Source: Bacillota bacterium (GTDB taxonomy: Bacteria > Bacillota > Bacilli > Thermoactinomycetales > DSM-44946). Taken from it: a stretch of DNA of 6,664 nucleotides. A model generated the notes under the pieces. That model saw only the letters and a program-made list of their open reading frames with translations, did not search any database and was not told the DNA's origin. Shown here one piece after another: positions 1 to 5,797 of this stretch (its first letter is position 1; each line of letters begins with the position of its first letter). Location: NCBI GenBank assembly GCA_021793745.1, contig JAJYSD010000071.1, forward strand, positions 1 through 6,664. The letters are read 5' to 3'. The translations under genes and the position numbers were made by a program.

Positions 1-8
1 TCCGATCT

Positions 9-905
9 TCAAGGGAGGCGAGGGCGGACAAACGCGCCGATCTCTTCAATCGCCTCCATGGCTTCAGGGATGGGAAAGGCGTGAAAAACGTGCCACATTT
101 CGTCCCAGATCTTGATCTCCGCCTCCACTCCGGCGTTTTTCGCCCGTTCCACCAGGCGGACCGAGTCGTCCAGGAGGCATTCGTCATTTCCCACGTGGAC
201 AAGCATGGGTGGAAGATCGTGAAGGTCGGCATAGAGCGGCGAGACGAGCGGGTGTCGGGGGTCAAGATCCCGGATGTAGAGTTTGGCCACCTTGTGGCTT
301 TTGTCCGGGTCGATCCAGGCTTCCACTTCGGCGCGCGTCCTCATCGACTCCCCGGTTCCCGCTAGGTCGGTCCAGGGGGAAAGCAACACCGTCGCAGCAG
401 GAAGCGGATCTCCTCCATCCCGCAGGCTGATCAGCGTGGCCATCGTGAGACCGCCCCCCGCCGAATCTCCGGCGATCACCAGGTTTTCGGGACGCACTCC
501 GGATCGGATCAGTTCCCGGTATACCGCCGTCGCGTCTTCCAGGGCGGCCGGAAAGGGGTGTTCCGGTGCCAAACGGTATTCGATGAGCAGGGTGCGGCTT
601 TCGCAGGCGCGTGCCAGGCGCGATGCAAGGCCGCGGTGGGAGTCACAGCTGCCGAGGCAGTATGCCCCTCCGTGAAGATAAAACAGCACCCGTCCGTCCC
701 GGACGTTGGGGGTGGCGATCCATTCTCCGGGGACGTCTGCGATCCGGGTCTTCTCGACGGTCACATCGGGATCCAGAGGAACAAAACGGCCCAGGGCATC
801 CAGCTGTTTCCGCTGTTCTTCGATGGAGAGGGTCGGCCCCTTCTTTGCTGCCTCCTTTTGCTCCAGAAGCATCTGTCGAATCGATTCACTTTGGGGGCTG
901 GCCAT
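9..905 (-). CDS. HSL-type (family IV) alpha/beta-hydrolase, probable carboxylesterase
   Basis: The 298-residue product reads as a complete serine esterase of the hormone-sensitive-lipase family, which typically hydrolyses short acyl esters in the cytoplasm; no signal peptide or membrane segment is visible. The oxyanion-hole motif is HGGA at residues 78-81 (most relatives have HGGG). The nucleophile motif GDSAGG lies at 146-151 with Ser148. The likely acid is Asp241 in [10 protein letters not shown], and the likely catalytic His is His272 in MWHVF. The family motif [12 protein letters not shown] is at 110-121. Length is normal for the family (about 300). The ATG start is preceded by a strong purine-rich site, GAGGAGGAGG on the minus strand. 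The stop is a TGA close to the window edge, so the gene is intact. It is transcribed away from nudF, and two palindromes lie just upstream. The family call is firm; the natural substrate cannot be told from sequence. Confidence 0.93.
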   Translation of the reverse strand: MASPQSESIRQMLLEQKEAAKKGPTLSIEEQRKQLDALGRFVPLDPDVTVEKTRIADVPGEWIATPNVRDGRVLFYLHGGAYCLGSCDSHRGLASRLARACESRTLLIEYRLAPEHPFPAALEDATAVYRELIRSGVRPENLVIAGDSAGGGLTMATLISLRDGGDPLPAATVLLSPWTDLAGTGESMRTRAEVEAWIDPDKSHKVAKLYIRDLDPRHPLVSPLYADLHDLPPMLVHVGNDECLLDDSVRLVERAKNAGVEAEIKIWDEMWHVFHAFPIPEAMEAIEEIGAFVRPRLP

Positions 906-925
906 GTGATCCTCCTCCTCAAGGG

Positions 926-954
926 ATGTTTAATAAACATGATTGTGACACAAT
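926..954. promoter_or_regulatory. Two abutting palindromes, probable operator of the esterase gene
   Basis: A perfect 7-1-7 inverted repeat (ATGTTTA-A-TAAACAT, 926-940) is followed after one base by a perfect 6-1-6 inverted repeat (ATTGTG-A-CACAAT, 942-954). They lie 21 to 49 bases upstream of the esterase start codon, over its candidate -10 and transcription start. Neither is followed by a T run in either direction, so they fit a repressor binding region better than a terminator. The cognate regulator is not in the window. Confidence 0.5.
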
Positions 955-970
955 TGAGAATAGTTGTAAA
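942..970 (-). promoter_or_regulatory. Candidate sigma-A promoter for the esterase gene
   Basis: On the minus strand a TTTACA hexamer (965-970, 5 of 6 to consensus) is separated by 17 bases from CACAAT (942-947, 4 of 6). This places the transcription start near 935, about 30 bases before the start codon. The -10 is poor, so this is only the best pairing found by eye. Confidence 0.35.
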
Positions 971-991
971 GGGGGTGGCGGATTCCCTCCG

Positions 992-1021
992 TCGGCATCG
1001 GGCTTCCCGGTGGTGTATAAT
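992..1021 (+). promoter_or_regulatory. Candidate sigma-A promoter for the nudF group
   Basis: A perfect TATAAT (1016-1021) sits 18 bases after TCGGCA (992-997, 4 of 6 to TTGACA). Transcription would start near 1028, leaving a leader of about 40 bases before nudF. It is the only convincing -10 in this part of the divergent region. Confidence 0.55.
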
Positions 1022-1052
1022 TGAAAAGCGGCCGTTATCCCATCAAAAGATC

Positions 1053-1058
1053 GAGGAG
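1053..1058 (+). promoter_or_regulatory. Ribosome binding site that decides the nudF start
   Basis: GAGGAG ends at 1058, on the first base of the upstream in-frame GTG (1058-1060). That GTG therefore cannot be the start served by this site. The in-frame TTG codons at 1064 and 1067 lie 5 and 8 bases downstream, and 1067 has the usual spacing. Confidence 0.6.
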
Positions 1059-1066
1059 TGAATTTG

Positions 1067-1612
1067 TTGAGCGACCTGGAGGAGAAGACGATTCGCAGGC
1101 GGACAATCTTTGACGGGAAGTTGATTCGTGTGCAATTGGACGAGGTGGAGCTGCCCGACGGGAGGACCTCCACCCGGGAAATCGTGCACCATCCCGGAGC
1201 GGTGGGGGTGTTGGCCTTCACCGATGAAGGAAAGCTGGTGTTCGTCCGTCAGTATCGAAATCCCCTGGGGAAAACCATTTTGGAAATTCCGGCGGGGAAG
1301 TTGGAACCCGGAGAAGATCCGAAGGCGTGCGCATTTCGCGAGCTGGAGGAGGAAACGGGATACCGGGCGGAGGAGATGCGGCCCATCGTCTCCTTCTATA
1401 CCTCCCCGGGTTTTGCCGATGAAATCCTTCATCTGTATGAAGCCCGGGGCCTGCAAAAGGGAGAGAGGCGACCGGATACGGACGAATTTGTGGAAGTGGA
1501 GGAGCTGACCCTCCAGGAGGCTTTTGCCAAGATGGAGGAAGGACAGATATGCGACGCGAAAACGGTGGTGGCCGTGTACTTCTGGCATAACCGGGTGTTG
1601 GGCGGCGGATGA
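1067..1612 (+). CDS. nudF: ADP-ribose pyrophosphatase, Nudix family (NudF)
   Basis: Predicted to hydrolyse ADP-ribose to AMP and ribose-5-phosphate in the cytoplasm, clearing a reactive NAD breakdown product. A complete Nudix box runs over residues 77-99 (numbering from TTG 1067): Gly77, Glu83, then RELEEETGY at 91-99 with the metal-binding glutamates. The following FYTSPGFADE (110-119) contains the downstream proline typical of ADP-ribose-specific Nudix enzymes. Length, 181 residues, matches B. subtilis NudF closely. I chose TTG 1067 for its ribosome-site spacing and because MSDLEEKTI then lines up with the B. subtilis N-terminus MKSLEEKTI. A GTG at 1058 would add three residues but overlaps the ribosome site. 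The stop codon overlaps the next gene's ATG (ATGA), indicating translational coupling. Confidence 0.93.
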   Translation: MSDLEEKTIRRRTIFDGKLIRVQLDEVELPDGRTSTREIVHHPGAVGVLAFTDEGKLVFVRQYRNPLGKTILEIPAGKLEPGEDPKACAFRELEEETGYRAEEMRPIVSFYTSPGFADEILHLYEARGLQKGERRPDTDEFVEVEELTLQEAFAKMEEGQICDAKTVVAVYFWHNRVLGGG

Positions 1613-2799
1613 GATTGAGACGGGTTTTCGCCGACCTCCACATCCACATCGGTCGGACGAAGAGCGGTCTGCCGGTCAAGATCAGCGCCGCCCGCAACCT
1701 GACCTTCCACGAAATCGTTCGTGAAGCGGCCCACCGCAAGGGGATGGACATGATCGGCATCATCGATGCCCATTCGCCGCCGGTTCAGGAGGAGATCGCC
1801 CGCGGGCTGGAGGAGGGGATCTACCGGGAAGACCCCGAAGGGGGGATCCTCTACAACGGAACGACGGCGATCCTGGGCGCGGAGATCGAGGTGAAGGAGG
1901 AAGGGATGGGGCCTGCGCACCTGTTGGCCTACTTTCCGACCTTCGCCTCGATCCGTCGATTTACCGACTGGCTGCGCCGCCACATGAAAAATGTGCGTCT
2001 GAGCACGCAAAGGCTGCGCCGGCCGGTCCGGGAGCTGCAGGAACGGGTAGCGGAAGAGGGAGGACTGCTCATCCCCGCCCACGTGTTTACGCCCTTCAAA
2101 AGCGTTTACGGCAGCGCCACCGATCGAATGAGCCGGTTGCTCGACATGGACGGAATTGTGGCGGTGGAGTTGGGTTTGAGCGCAGATGCAACCATGGCCG
2201 ATCATCTGTATGAATTGTCCCGGGTATCCTTTGTCACCAACTCCGACGCCCATTCCCTGGGCAAGATCGGTCGCGAGTACAATGAACTTCTCCTTCACCG
2301 CCCTTCCTTCCGGGAATTGGAGCTGGCGCTGCGCCGGTTGGAGGGGCGGAGAATTGCCGCCAATTACGGGTTGAATCCGAAGCTGGGGAAATATTATCGA
2401 ACGCGCTGCATCGGTTGCGGTGCCATTCTGTCTCCGAAAAAGGAGGAGCCTTTTTCCTGTCCCCACTGCGGCGACCGTCGGGTGGTGAAGGGCGTTTCGG
2501 ACCGGATCGCCGAAATCGCCGACGGGCCTTCCAAATCCCCTCGACACCGGGCTCCTTATCTGTACCAGGTCCCCCTGGACTTTATCCCCGGACTGGGACC
2601 GAAGACCCTGGACCGTTTGCTGGCCCGGTTCGGGACGGAGATGAATGTGCTCCACAGGGTCCCGATTGAAGAAGTGGCCGCCGTGGCGGGCGAGGCCATC
2701 GCCCGTTCGATTCGTCTGGCCCGGGAACGACGGTTGGAGATCGAAGAAGGGGGCGGAGGGATTTACGGAAGGGTACGTGCCGGCCAATCGGATCGATGA
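1609..2799 (+). CDS. EndoQ-like PHP-domain endonuclease (TIGR00375-type family)
   Basis: The 396-residue protein resembles endonuclease Q, which nicks DNA on the 5' side of deaminated bases (uracil, hypoxanthine, xanthine) and abasic sites. The N-terminal PHP domain shows the metal-ligand motifs DLHIH (9-13), DAH (53-55), GAEIEV (90-95), Pro-Ala-His158, and NSDAH (211-215). A four-cysteine zinc finger follows: CIGC at 267-270 and CPHC at 284-287. Near the C-terminus IPGLGPKTLDRLLARFG (326-342) looks like a helix-hairpin-helix DNA-binding element. All expected parts are present. The gene overlaps nudF by four bases and has no ribosome site of its own beyond coupled reading. In B. subtilis the gene at this position is, as I recall, yqxK. 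The family call is firm; endonuclease activity is inferred from characterised archaeal and Bacillus relatives. Confidence 0.88.
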   Translation: MRLRRVFADLHIHIGRTKSGLPVKISAARNLTFHEIVREAAHRKGMDMIGIIDAHSPPVQEEIARGLEEGIYREDPEGGILYNGTTAILGAEIEVKEEGMGPAHLLAYFPTFASIRRFTDWLRRHMKNVRLSTQRLRRPVRELQERVAEEGGLLIPAHVFTPFKSVYGSATDRMSRLLDMDGIVAVELGLSADATMADHLYELSRVSFVTNSDAHSLGKIGREYNELLLHRPSFRELELALRRLEGRRIAANYGLNPKLGKYYRTRCIGCGAILSPKKEEPFSCPHCGDRRVVKGVSDRIAEIADGPSKSPRHRAPYLYQVPLDFIPGLGPKTLDRLLARFGTEMNVLHRVPIEEVAAVAGEAIARSIRLARERRLEIEEGGGGIYGRVRAGQSDR

Positions 2800-2868
2800 T
2801 GGCATAAAGGACTTCTAATCTTCCCCGGTCCATCATAGAGATAGAGTGGACAAGGGGGGAGCTTCCGA

Positions 2869-3516
2869 ATGAAGGCGAAGCGGAAACACTTGGGGGACAC
2901 GCTGCGGCTCCATGTAAAGAATCAAATGTCCCTTTATCTCTTCATCACCGTGTTGTTTATGATGGGTGTCGTGTTCGGGGCGGTGGTGGTCAACACCCTT
3001 TCACCCGCGCAAAAGGAGGGTCTGCTGGAGTATTTGGGGTATTTTTTTCACGGCTTGGAACAGAATACGATCGCCGAGCCGAAGATCGCTTTTCAGCACT
3101 CCATGGGGGACCATCTGAAGACCCTGGGGCTGATGTGGATTCTCGGCCTGTCCATCATCGGAATTCCCCTCATGCTTTTGTTGATTTTTTTAAAGGGGCT
3201 GGTGATCGGTTTTACGGTCGGTTTCCTGGTCAGCCAACTTTCCTGGCGGGGGTTGTGGTTTGCCTTTTTGTCGGTGGTCCCCCAGAACTTGTTGGTGGTC
3301 CCCGCCATGATCATCATTGCGGTTTCCGGAATCCACTTTTCCCTCCTGCTGGTGAGAAATCGGCTGATTTCGCGCCGGGGAACCATCTATCCGCAATTTC
3401 TCAGCTATTCCAGCCTGGTGATGATGATGGTGGTGGTGCTGGTTCTTGCCTCCCTCTTTGAAGCGTACCTGTCGCCGGTTTTGATGCGGATGGCGGTACC
3501 GCCAGTAGGTGGATGA
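2869..3516 (+). CDS. spoIIM: Stage II sporulation protein M (SpoIIM)
   Basis: SpoIIM is a membrane component of the SpoIID-SpoIIM-SpoIIP machine that remodels peptidoglycan while the mother cell engulfs the forespore. The 215-residue product matches the B. subtilis protein in length and layout. A short basic N-terminus precedes hydrophobic segments at about 21-42, 84-108, 110-122, 130-163 and 178-203, giving about five membrane spans. Family-like stretches are LYLFITVLFMMGVVFGAVVV near the N-terminus, LGLMWILGLSIIGIP (86-100), FLKGLVIGFTVGFLVSQL (107-124) and VVPQNLLVVPA (136-146). The start ATG follows a strong AAGGGGGGA site eight bases upstream. It lies 69 bases after the EndoQ-like gene with no terminator between, so read-through is likely. 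I could not find a convincing sigma-E promoter in the gap, although B. subtilis spoIIM is sigma-E dependent. Confidence 0.95.
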   Translation: MKAKRKHLGDTLRLHVKNQMSLYLFITVLFMMGVVFGAVVVNTLSPAQKEGLLEYLGYFFHGLEQNTIAEPKIAFQHSMGDHLKTLGLMWILGLSIIGIPLMLLLIFLKGLVIGFTVGFLVSQLSWRGLWFAFLSVVPQNLLVVPAMIIIAVSGIHFSLLLVRNRLISRRGTIYPQFLSYSSLVMMMVVVLVLASLFEAYLSPVLMRMAVPPVGG

Positions 3517-3519
3517 GGG

Positions 3520-3549
3520 GAATCATTCCTGCGCCCCGGGGAGTGATTT
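3520..3549 (+). terminator. Weak hairpin after spoIIM, possible terminator
   Basis: AATCATTCCT (3521-3530) pairs with GGGAGTGATT (3539-3548) in a 10-pair stem with two G-U pairs and an eight-base loop. It is followed by only TTTAAAA rather than a proper T tract. The right arm runs into the first FUR-type box, so this may be a leaky terminator or incidental. Confidence 0.3.
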
Positions 3550-3562
3550 AAAATCATTATTA
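3548..3562. promoter_or_regulatory. PerR/Fur-type box 1 upstream of fur
   Basis: TTAAAAT-C-ATTATTA matches 12 of 14 positions of the 7-1-7 PerR box (TTATAAT-N-ATTATAA) and somewhat fewer of the Fur box. It lies 22 bases upstream of the -35 hexamer of fur. In B. subtilis fur is controlled by PerR, which makes this plausible. The short AT-rich match could arise by chance. Confidence 0.45.
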
Positions 3563-3564
3563 AT

Positions 3565-3579
3565 TGATATTGATTATTA
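3565..3579. promoter_or_regulatory. Fur/PerR-type box 2 upstream of fur
   Basis: TGATATT-G-ATTATTA matches 12 of 14 positions of the Fur box (TGATAAT-N-ATTATCA) and 11 of 14 of the PerR box. It ends five bases before the -35 hexamer, and its right side extends into ATTATC. Its centre is 17 bases from that of box 1. Binding here would contact RNA polymerase at the upstream edge of the promoter. Confidence 0.5.
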
Positions 3580-3584
3580 TCTGT

Positions 3585-3614
3585 TTGACTTCCCCCCGCT
3601 TTCTCCAATATAAT
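3585..3614 (+). promoter_or_regulatory. Strong sigma-A promoter of fur
   Basis: TTGACT (3585-3590, 5 of 6) and a perfect TATAAT (3609-3614) are separated by 18 bases, giving a start near 3621 and a leader of about 23 bases. The spacer holds a run of six C (3592-3597). Confidence 0.8.
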
Positions 3615-3643
3615 GGTGACAAGAAAGACCGGGGGGGGTGCGC

Positions 3644-4123
3644 GTGGAGGATCGGGTAAACCAAATCAAACAGCAGTTATCCGCCCATAACTATAAATTG
3701 ACCCCCCAACGGGAAGCGACCGTCCGCGTGTTGCTGGAAAATGAGGAGGACCACCTCAGCGCGGAAGATGTCTACCTGTTGGTGAAGGGGAAGTCACCGG
3801 AAATCGGTTTGGCGACTGTCTACCGAACGCTGGAGCTTTTGAGCGATTTGCAGATCATTCACAAGCTCAATTTCGGTGACGGCGTCACGCGTTATGAATT
3901 TCGCGCAGAGGGTGCCGAACACCATCACCACCATCTGTACTGTCTGAACTGCGGTTCGGTGGATGAAATTACGGAGGATCTGTTGGCCCCCATCGAGAAG
4001 AAAGTGGAGAAGGAATTTGACTTCCAGATCATCGACCATCGGCTGACATTTCACGGGATCTGTCATCGGTGCAAGGGTCAGGTAAAAGATCCCAAAAAAT
4101 TGGTAGGTTCAAAGGTAACGTGA
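3644..4123 (+). CDS. fur: Ferric uptake regulator (Fur)
   Basis: Fur is a dimeric metal-dependent repressor of iron-uptake genes. The N-terminal winged-helix domain includes YKLTPQREATVRVLLENEED (17-36) and the recognition region GLATVYRTLELL (55-66). The C-terminal metal-binding and dimer domain carries a run of five His (93-97) and the structural zinc pairs C100-x-x-C103 and C140-x-x-C143. The sequence follows B. subtilis Fur closely, including SPEIGLATVYRTLELL and DHRLTFHGICHRC, which separates it from PerR and Zur. I chose GTG 3644 (159 residues, MEDRVNQI) because it aligns with the B. subtilis start MENRIDRI. A GTG at 3638 would add two residues and lies on a run of eight G. No standard AGGAGG is present; the G run (3631-3638) may act as the ribosome site. 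PerR/Fur-type boxes sit upstream and a terminator overlaps the stop. Confidence 0.95.
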   Translation: MEDRVNQIKQQLSAHNYKLTPQREATVRVLLENEEDHLSAEDVYLLVKGKSPEIGLATVYRTLELLSDLQIIHKLNFGDGVTRYEFRAEGAEHHHHHLYCLNCGSVDEITEDLLAPIEKKVEKEFDFQIIDHRLTFHGICHRCKGQVKDPKKLVGSKVT

Positions 4124-4149
4124 GGTCTCGAGCGATCTCACGTTTTTTT
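4117..4149 (+). terminator. Intrinsic terminator of fur
   Basis: AACGTGAGGTC (4117-4127) pairs with GATCTCACGTT (4134-4144) in an 11-pair stem with one G-U pair and a six-base loop, and a run of seven T follows (4143-4149). The left arm includes the last codons and TGA of fur. This ends the fur transcript and insulates ald. Confidence 0.9.
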
Positions 4150-4175
4150 ATGGTGTATGATCGAACCATCCAACG

Positions 4176-4184
4176 TGGTATGAT
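4176..4184 (+). promoter_or_regulatory. Extended -10 promoter of ald
   Basis: TGGTATGAT (4176-4184) is an extended -10 (TGn plus TATGAT, 5 of 6) starting about 45 bases before the ald start. No good -35 is seen at 16-18 bases, which suits an extended -10 or an activator-dependent promoter. A similar GTATGAT occurs at 4155-4161. Confidence 0.45.
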
Positions 4185-4220
4185 AATAGACGGATATGTA
4201 TTTTTAAGGAGGCGAGCCCC

Positions 4221-5351
4221 TTGATTATCGGCGTTCCAAAAGAAATCAAAGACAATGAAAACCGGGTGGCCATCTCCCCCGCAGGCATCGACGCGTTTGT
4301 GGAAGCGGGTCACGAAGTGTTGATTGAAACCGGCGCCGGCGAGGGAAGCGGATTTTTCGATGAGGTGTTTATCGAACACGGGGCCAAAATCGCCCAAAGT
4401 GCCGAAGAGGTTTGGTCTTCGGCCGAAATGGTGTTGAAGGTGAAGGAGCCGCAGCCGAGCGAGTATCGCTACTTTCGCGAGGATCTCATTTTATTTACCT
4501 ATCTGCACCTGGCCGCCGAACCGGAACTGACGCGTGCGCTGATGGAGAGCAAGGTGACGGCGATCGCCTACGAAACCATTCAGTTGGATAACGGTTCACT
4601 CCCACTTCTTACGCCGATGAGTGAAGTGGCCGGAAGGATGTCGGTTCAGATCGGGGCTCAATTTTTGGAAAAACCCAAAGGCGGGAAAGGGGTACTTCTC
4701 GGAGGGGTTCCCGGCGTTCTTCCAGGGAATGTGGTCATCATCGGAGGCGGAACCGTCGGAACCAACGCGGCCAAAATGGCTCTGGGTCTGGGAGCCCAGG
4801 TGACGATTCTGGACGTCAATCCCGATCGCCTTCGGGAATTGGACGATATTTTCCGGGGGCAAGTGCGGACGCTGATGTCCAACAGTTACAACATCGGACA
4901 GGCCGTGCAGCAGGCCGATCTGTTGATCGGTGCGGTTTTGGTACCCGGCCGGAGGGCGCCGCGCCTGGTGACCGAGGAGATGGTTAAAACCATGTCTACG
5001 GGTTCGGTGATCGTGGACGTGGCGATCGACCAGGGCGGATCGATCGAGACCATCGACCGGGTGACCACCCACAGCAATCCCACCATCGTGAAGCACGGAG
5101 TGGTCCATTACGCCGTGGCCAATATTCCGGGGGCGGTGCCGCGCACATCCACCCTGGCCCTGACCAACGTGACGATTCCCTATGCCGTGCAAATCGCCAA
5201 CAAGGGAGTGGAACGGGCGGTGAAGGAGAACCGCGCCCTGGCTTTGGGGGTCAACACAATGAAGGGGCACGTGACCCATCAGGCTGTGGCGGAAAGCCTG
5301 GACCTTTCCCACGTCCCCTTAAGCGATGTGTTGGGAGCGGATCTCGGATAG
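4221..5351 (+). CDS. ald: Alanine dehydrogenase (Ald)
   Basis: Catalyses the NAD-dependent, reversible oxidative deamination of L-alanine to pyruvate and ammonium in the cytoplasm. The 376-residue protein is full length for the family. Known active-site positions are all in place: Arg15, Lys75 (VKVKEP), His96 (YLHLAAEPE) and Asp270 (VDVAIDQGG). The NAD-binding Rossmann motif [17 protein letters not shown] (175-191) ends with Asp198 for the ribose hydroxyls. The start is TTG, eight bases after a perfect AAGGAGG (4206-4212); [10 protein letters not shown] is the standard family N-terminus. A terminator before it and its own extended -10 suggest separate transcription from fur. No terminator is evident after it, so read-through into yqzK is possible. 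In B. subtilis ald lies elsewhere and supports sporulation by feeding alanine into metabolism; its position between fur and yqzK is the odd point here. Confidence 0.97.
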   Translation: MIIGVPKEIKDNENRVAISPAGIDAFVEAGHEVLIETGAGEGSGFFDEVFIEHGAKIAQSAEEVWSSAEMVLKVKEPQPSEYRYFREDLILFTYLHLAAEPELTRALMESKVTAIAYETIQLDNGSLPLLTPMSEVAGRMSVQIGAQFLEKPKGGKGVLLGGVPGVLPGNVVIIGGGTVGTNAAKMALGLGAQVTILDVNPDRLRELDDIFRGQVRTLMSNSYNIGQAVQQADLLIGAVLVPGRRAPRLVTEEMVKTMSTGSVIVDVAIDQGGSIETIDRVTTHSNPTIVKHGVVHYAVANIPGAVPRTSTLALTNVTIPYAVQIANKGVERAVKENRALALGVNTMKGHVTHQAVAESLDLSHVPLSDVLGADLG

Positions 5352-5426
5352 GTCGCACCTCGTGCAAATTGTAAGGGCTTACTTGTACGGGATCGAGTCG
5401 AGGCCGGCGGAGTGTCGGAGCAAGGT

Positions 5427-5457
5427 GGCATAAACACCGAACGCAATCCCATACGAT
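5427..5457 (+). promoter_or_regulatory. Candidate sigma-E promoter upstream of yqzK
   Basis: GGCATAAA (5427-5434) resembles the sigma-E -35 (GKMATATT, 6 of 8 with the ATA core). After 15 bases comes CATACGAT (5450-5457), 7 of 8 to the sigma-E -10 CATACAMT. The start would be near 5464, about 25 bases before the yqzK ATG. The -10 coincides with a perfect 6-3-6 inverted repeat (TCCCAT-ACG-ATGGGA, 5447-5461). Matched by eye against remembered consensus; no sigma-A promoter of similar quality is seen in this gap. Confidence 0.45.
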
Positions 5458-5488
5458 GGGAACAGGACATCGGAAGGGAAGGATCCAT

Positions 5489-5728
5489 ATGGTCGTTTCG
5501 GTCAGACGATTGGTGGAGTGGATCAAGTTTTTGCTTCTGTTTGTCTTGTTTACCGTGTTGATGTACCAGGTGTTCGCCTTGTTTTCCGATTGGCTGGAGC
5601 CTCGTTATCCGTATCGGGAGCCGGCGGGAAGGGCGGTCAAAGTGTTTTCACCCTCTCCGCCTCCCACGCATCCCGAGTCGGTGGATATCGGGGAACGTCT
5701 TCTCCTGTTTTACCATCTCGGAGAGTAG
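5489..5728 (+). CDS. yqzK: Small membrane protein, YqzK-like (DUF4227)
   Basis: A 79-residue protein of unknown function. A basic N-terminus (VRRLVEWIK) leads into one hydrophobic span at about 11-31. A soluble tail follows with the family-like features EPAGRAVKVF (44-53) and a closing ERLLLFYHLGE (69-79). A single-pass protein with the tail outside would fit the charge pattern, but this is inference. I chose ATG 5489 because GGGAAGG lies just upstream; an in-frame ATG at 5456 would add 11 residues unlike the family and has no ribosome site. In B. subtilis yqzK follows fur directly and precedes xerD; here ald precedes it and punA follows 69 bases later. A sigma-E-like promoter lies upstream and a GC-rich hairpin starts on its stop codon. 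Confidence 0.82.
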   Translation: MVVSVRRLVEWIKFLLLFVLFTVLMYQVFALFSDWLEPRYPYREPAGRAVKVFSPSPPPTHPESVDIGERLLLFYHLGE

Positions 5729-5753
5729 CCCGTCCCGGCCGGGGCGGGCCTTT
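5728..5753 (+). terminator. GC-rich hairpin at the yqzK stop, weak terminator
   Basis: GCCCGTCCC (5728-5736) pairs with GGGGCGGGC (5741-5749), with one G-U pair and GGCC at the tip. The tail is only CTTTG, so termination is probably partial. The hairpin begins on the last base of the yqzK stop. Confidence 0.55.
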
Positions 5754-5797
5754 GCGTGAAGCAGCGGTTGTGAAAGAATGCGTCAGGAGGGGTCCAG

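Noticed and set aside
1429..2805. Long minus-strand open frame (458 codons) opposite nudF and the EndoQ-like gene
   Set aside because: It lies antisense to two clear protein families, its translation has no recognisable domain and is rich in the Pro, Arg, Gln and His typical of shadow frames in GC-rich DNA, and it has no ribosome site.
2796..2836. Inverted repeat ATGATGG / CCATCAT between the EndoQ-like gene and spoIIM
   Set aside because: Seven pairs around a 27-base loop with no T tract; it is neither a convincing terminator nor a clear operator.
2801..2842. Sigma-E promoter for spoIIM (GGCATAAA at 2801, CATAGAGA at 2834)
   Set aside because: The spacing is 25 bases, far beyond the 13-15 needed, and no alternative pairing in the gap fits. 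The real promoter may be weak in consensus or lie further upstream.
5355..5382. Short inverted repeats GCAC-CTC-GTGC and GTAAG-GG-CTTAC just after ald
   Set aside because: The stems are only four and five pairs with tiny loops and no T run, so they do not make an ald terminator and are within chance expectation.
5752..5779. Promoter directly upstream of punA (TTGCGT, 16 bases, AAGAAT)
   Set aside because: The -10 lacks its first T and the spacing is short, so the match is close to background; read-through from upstream is as likely.
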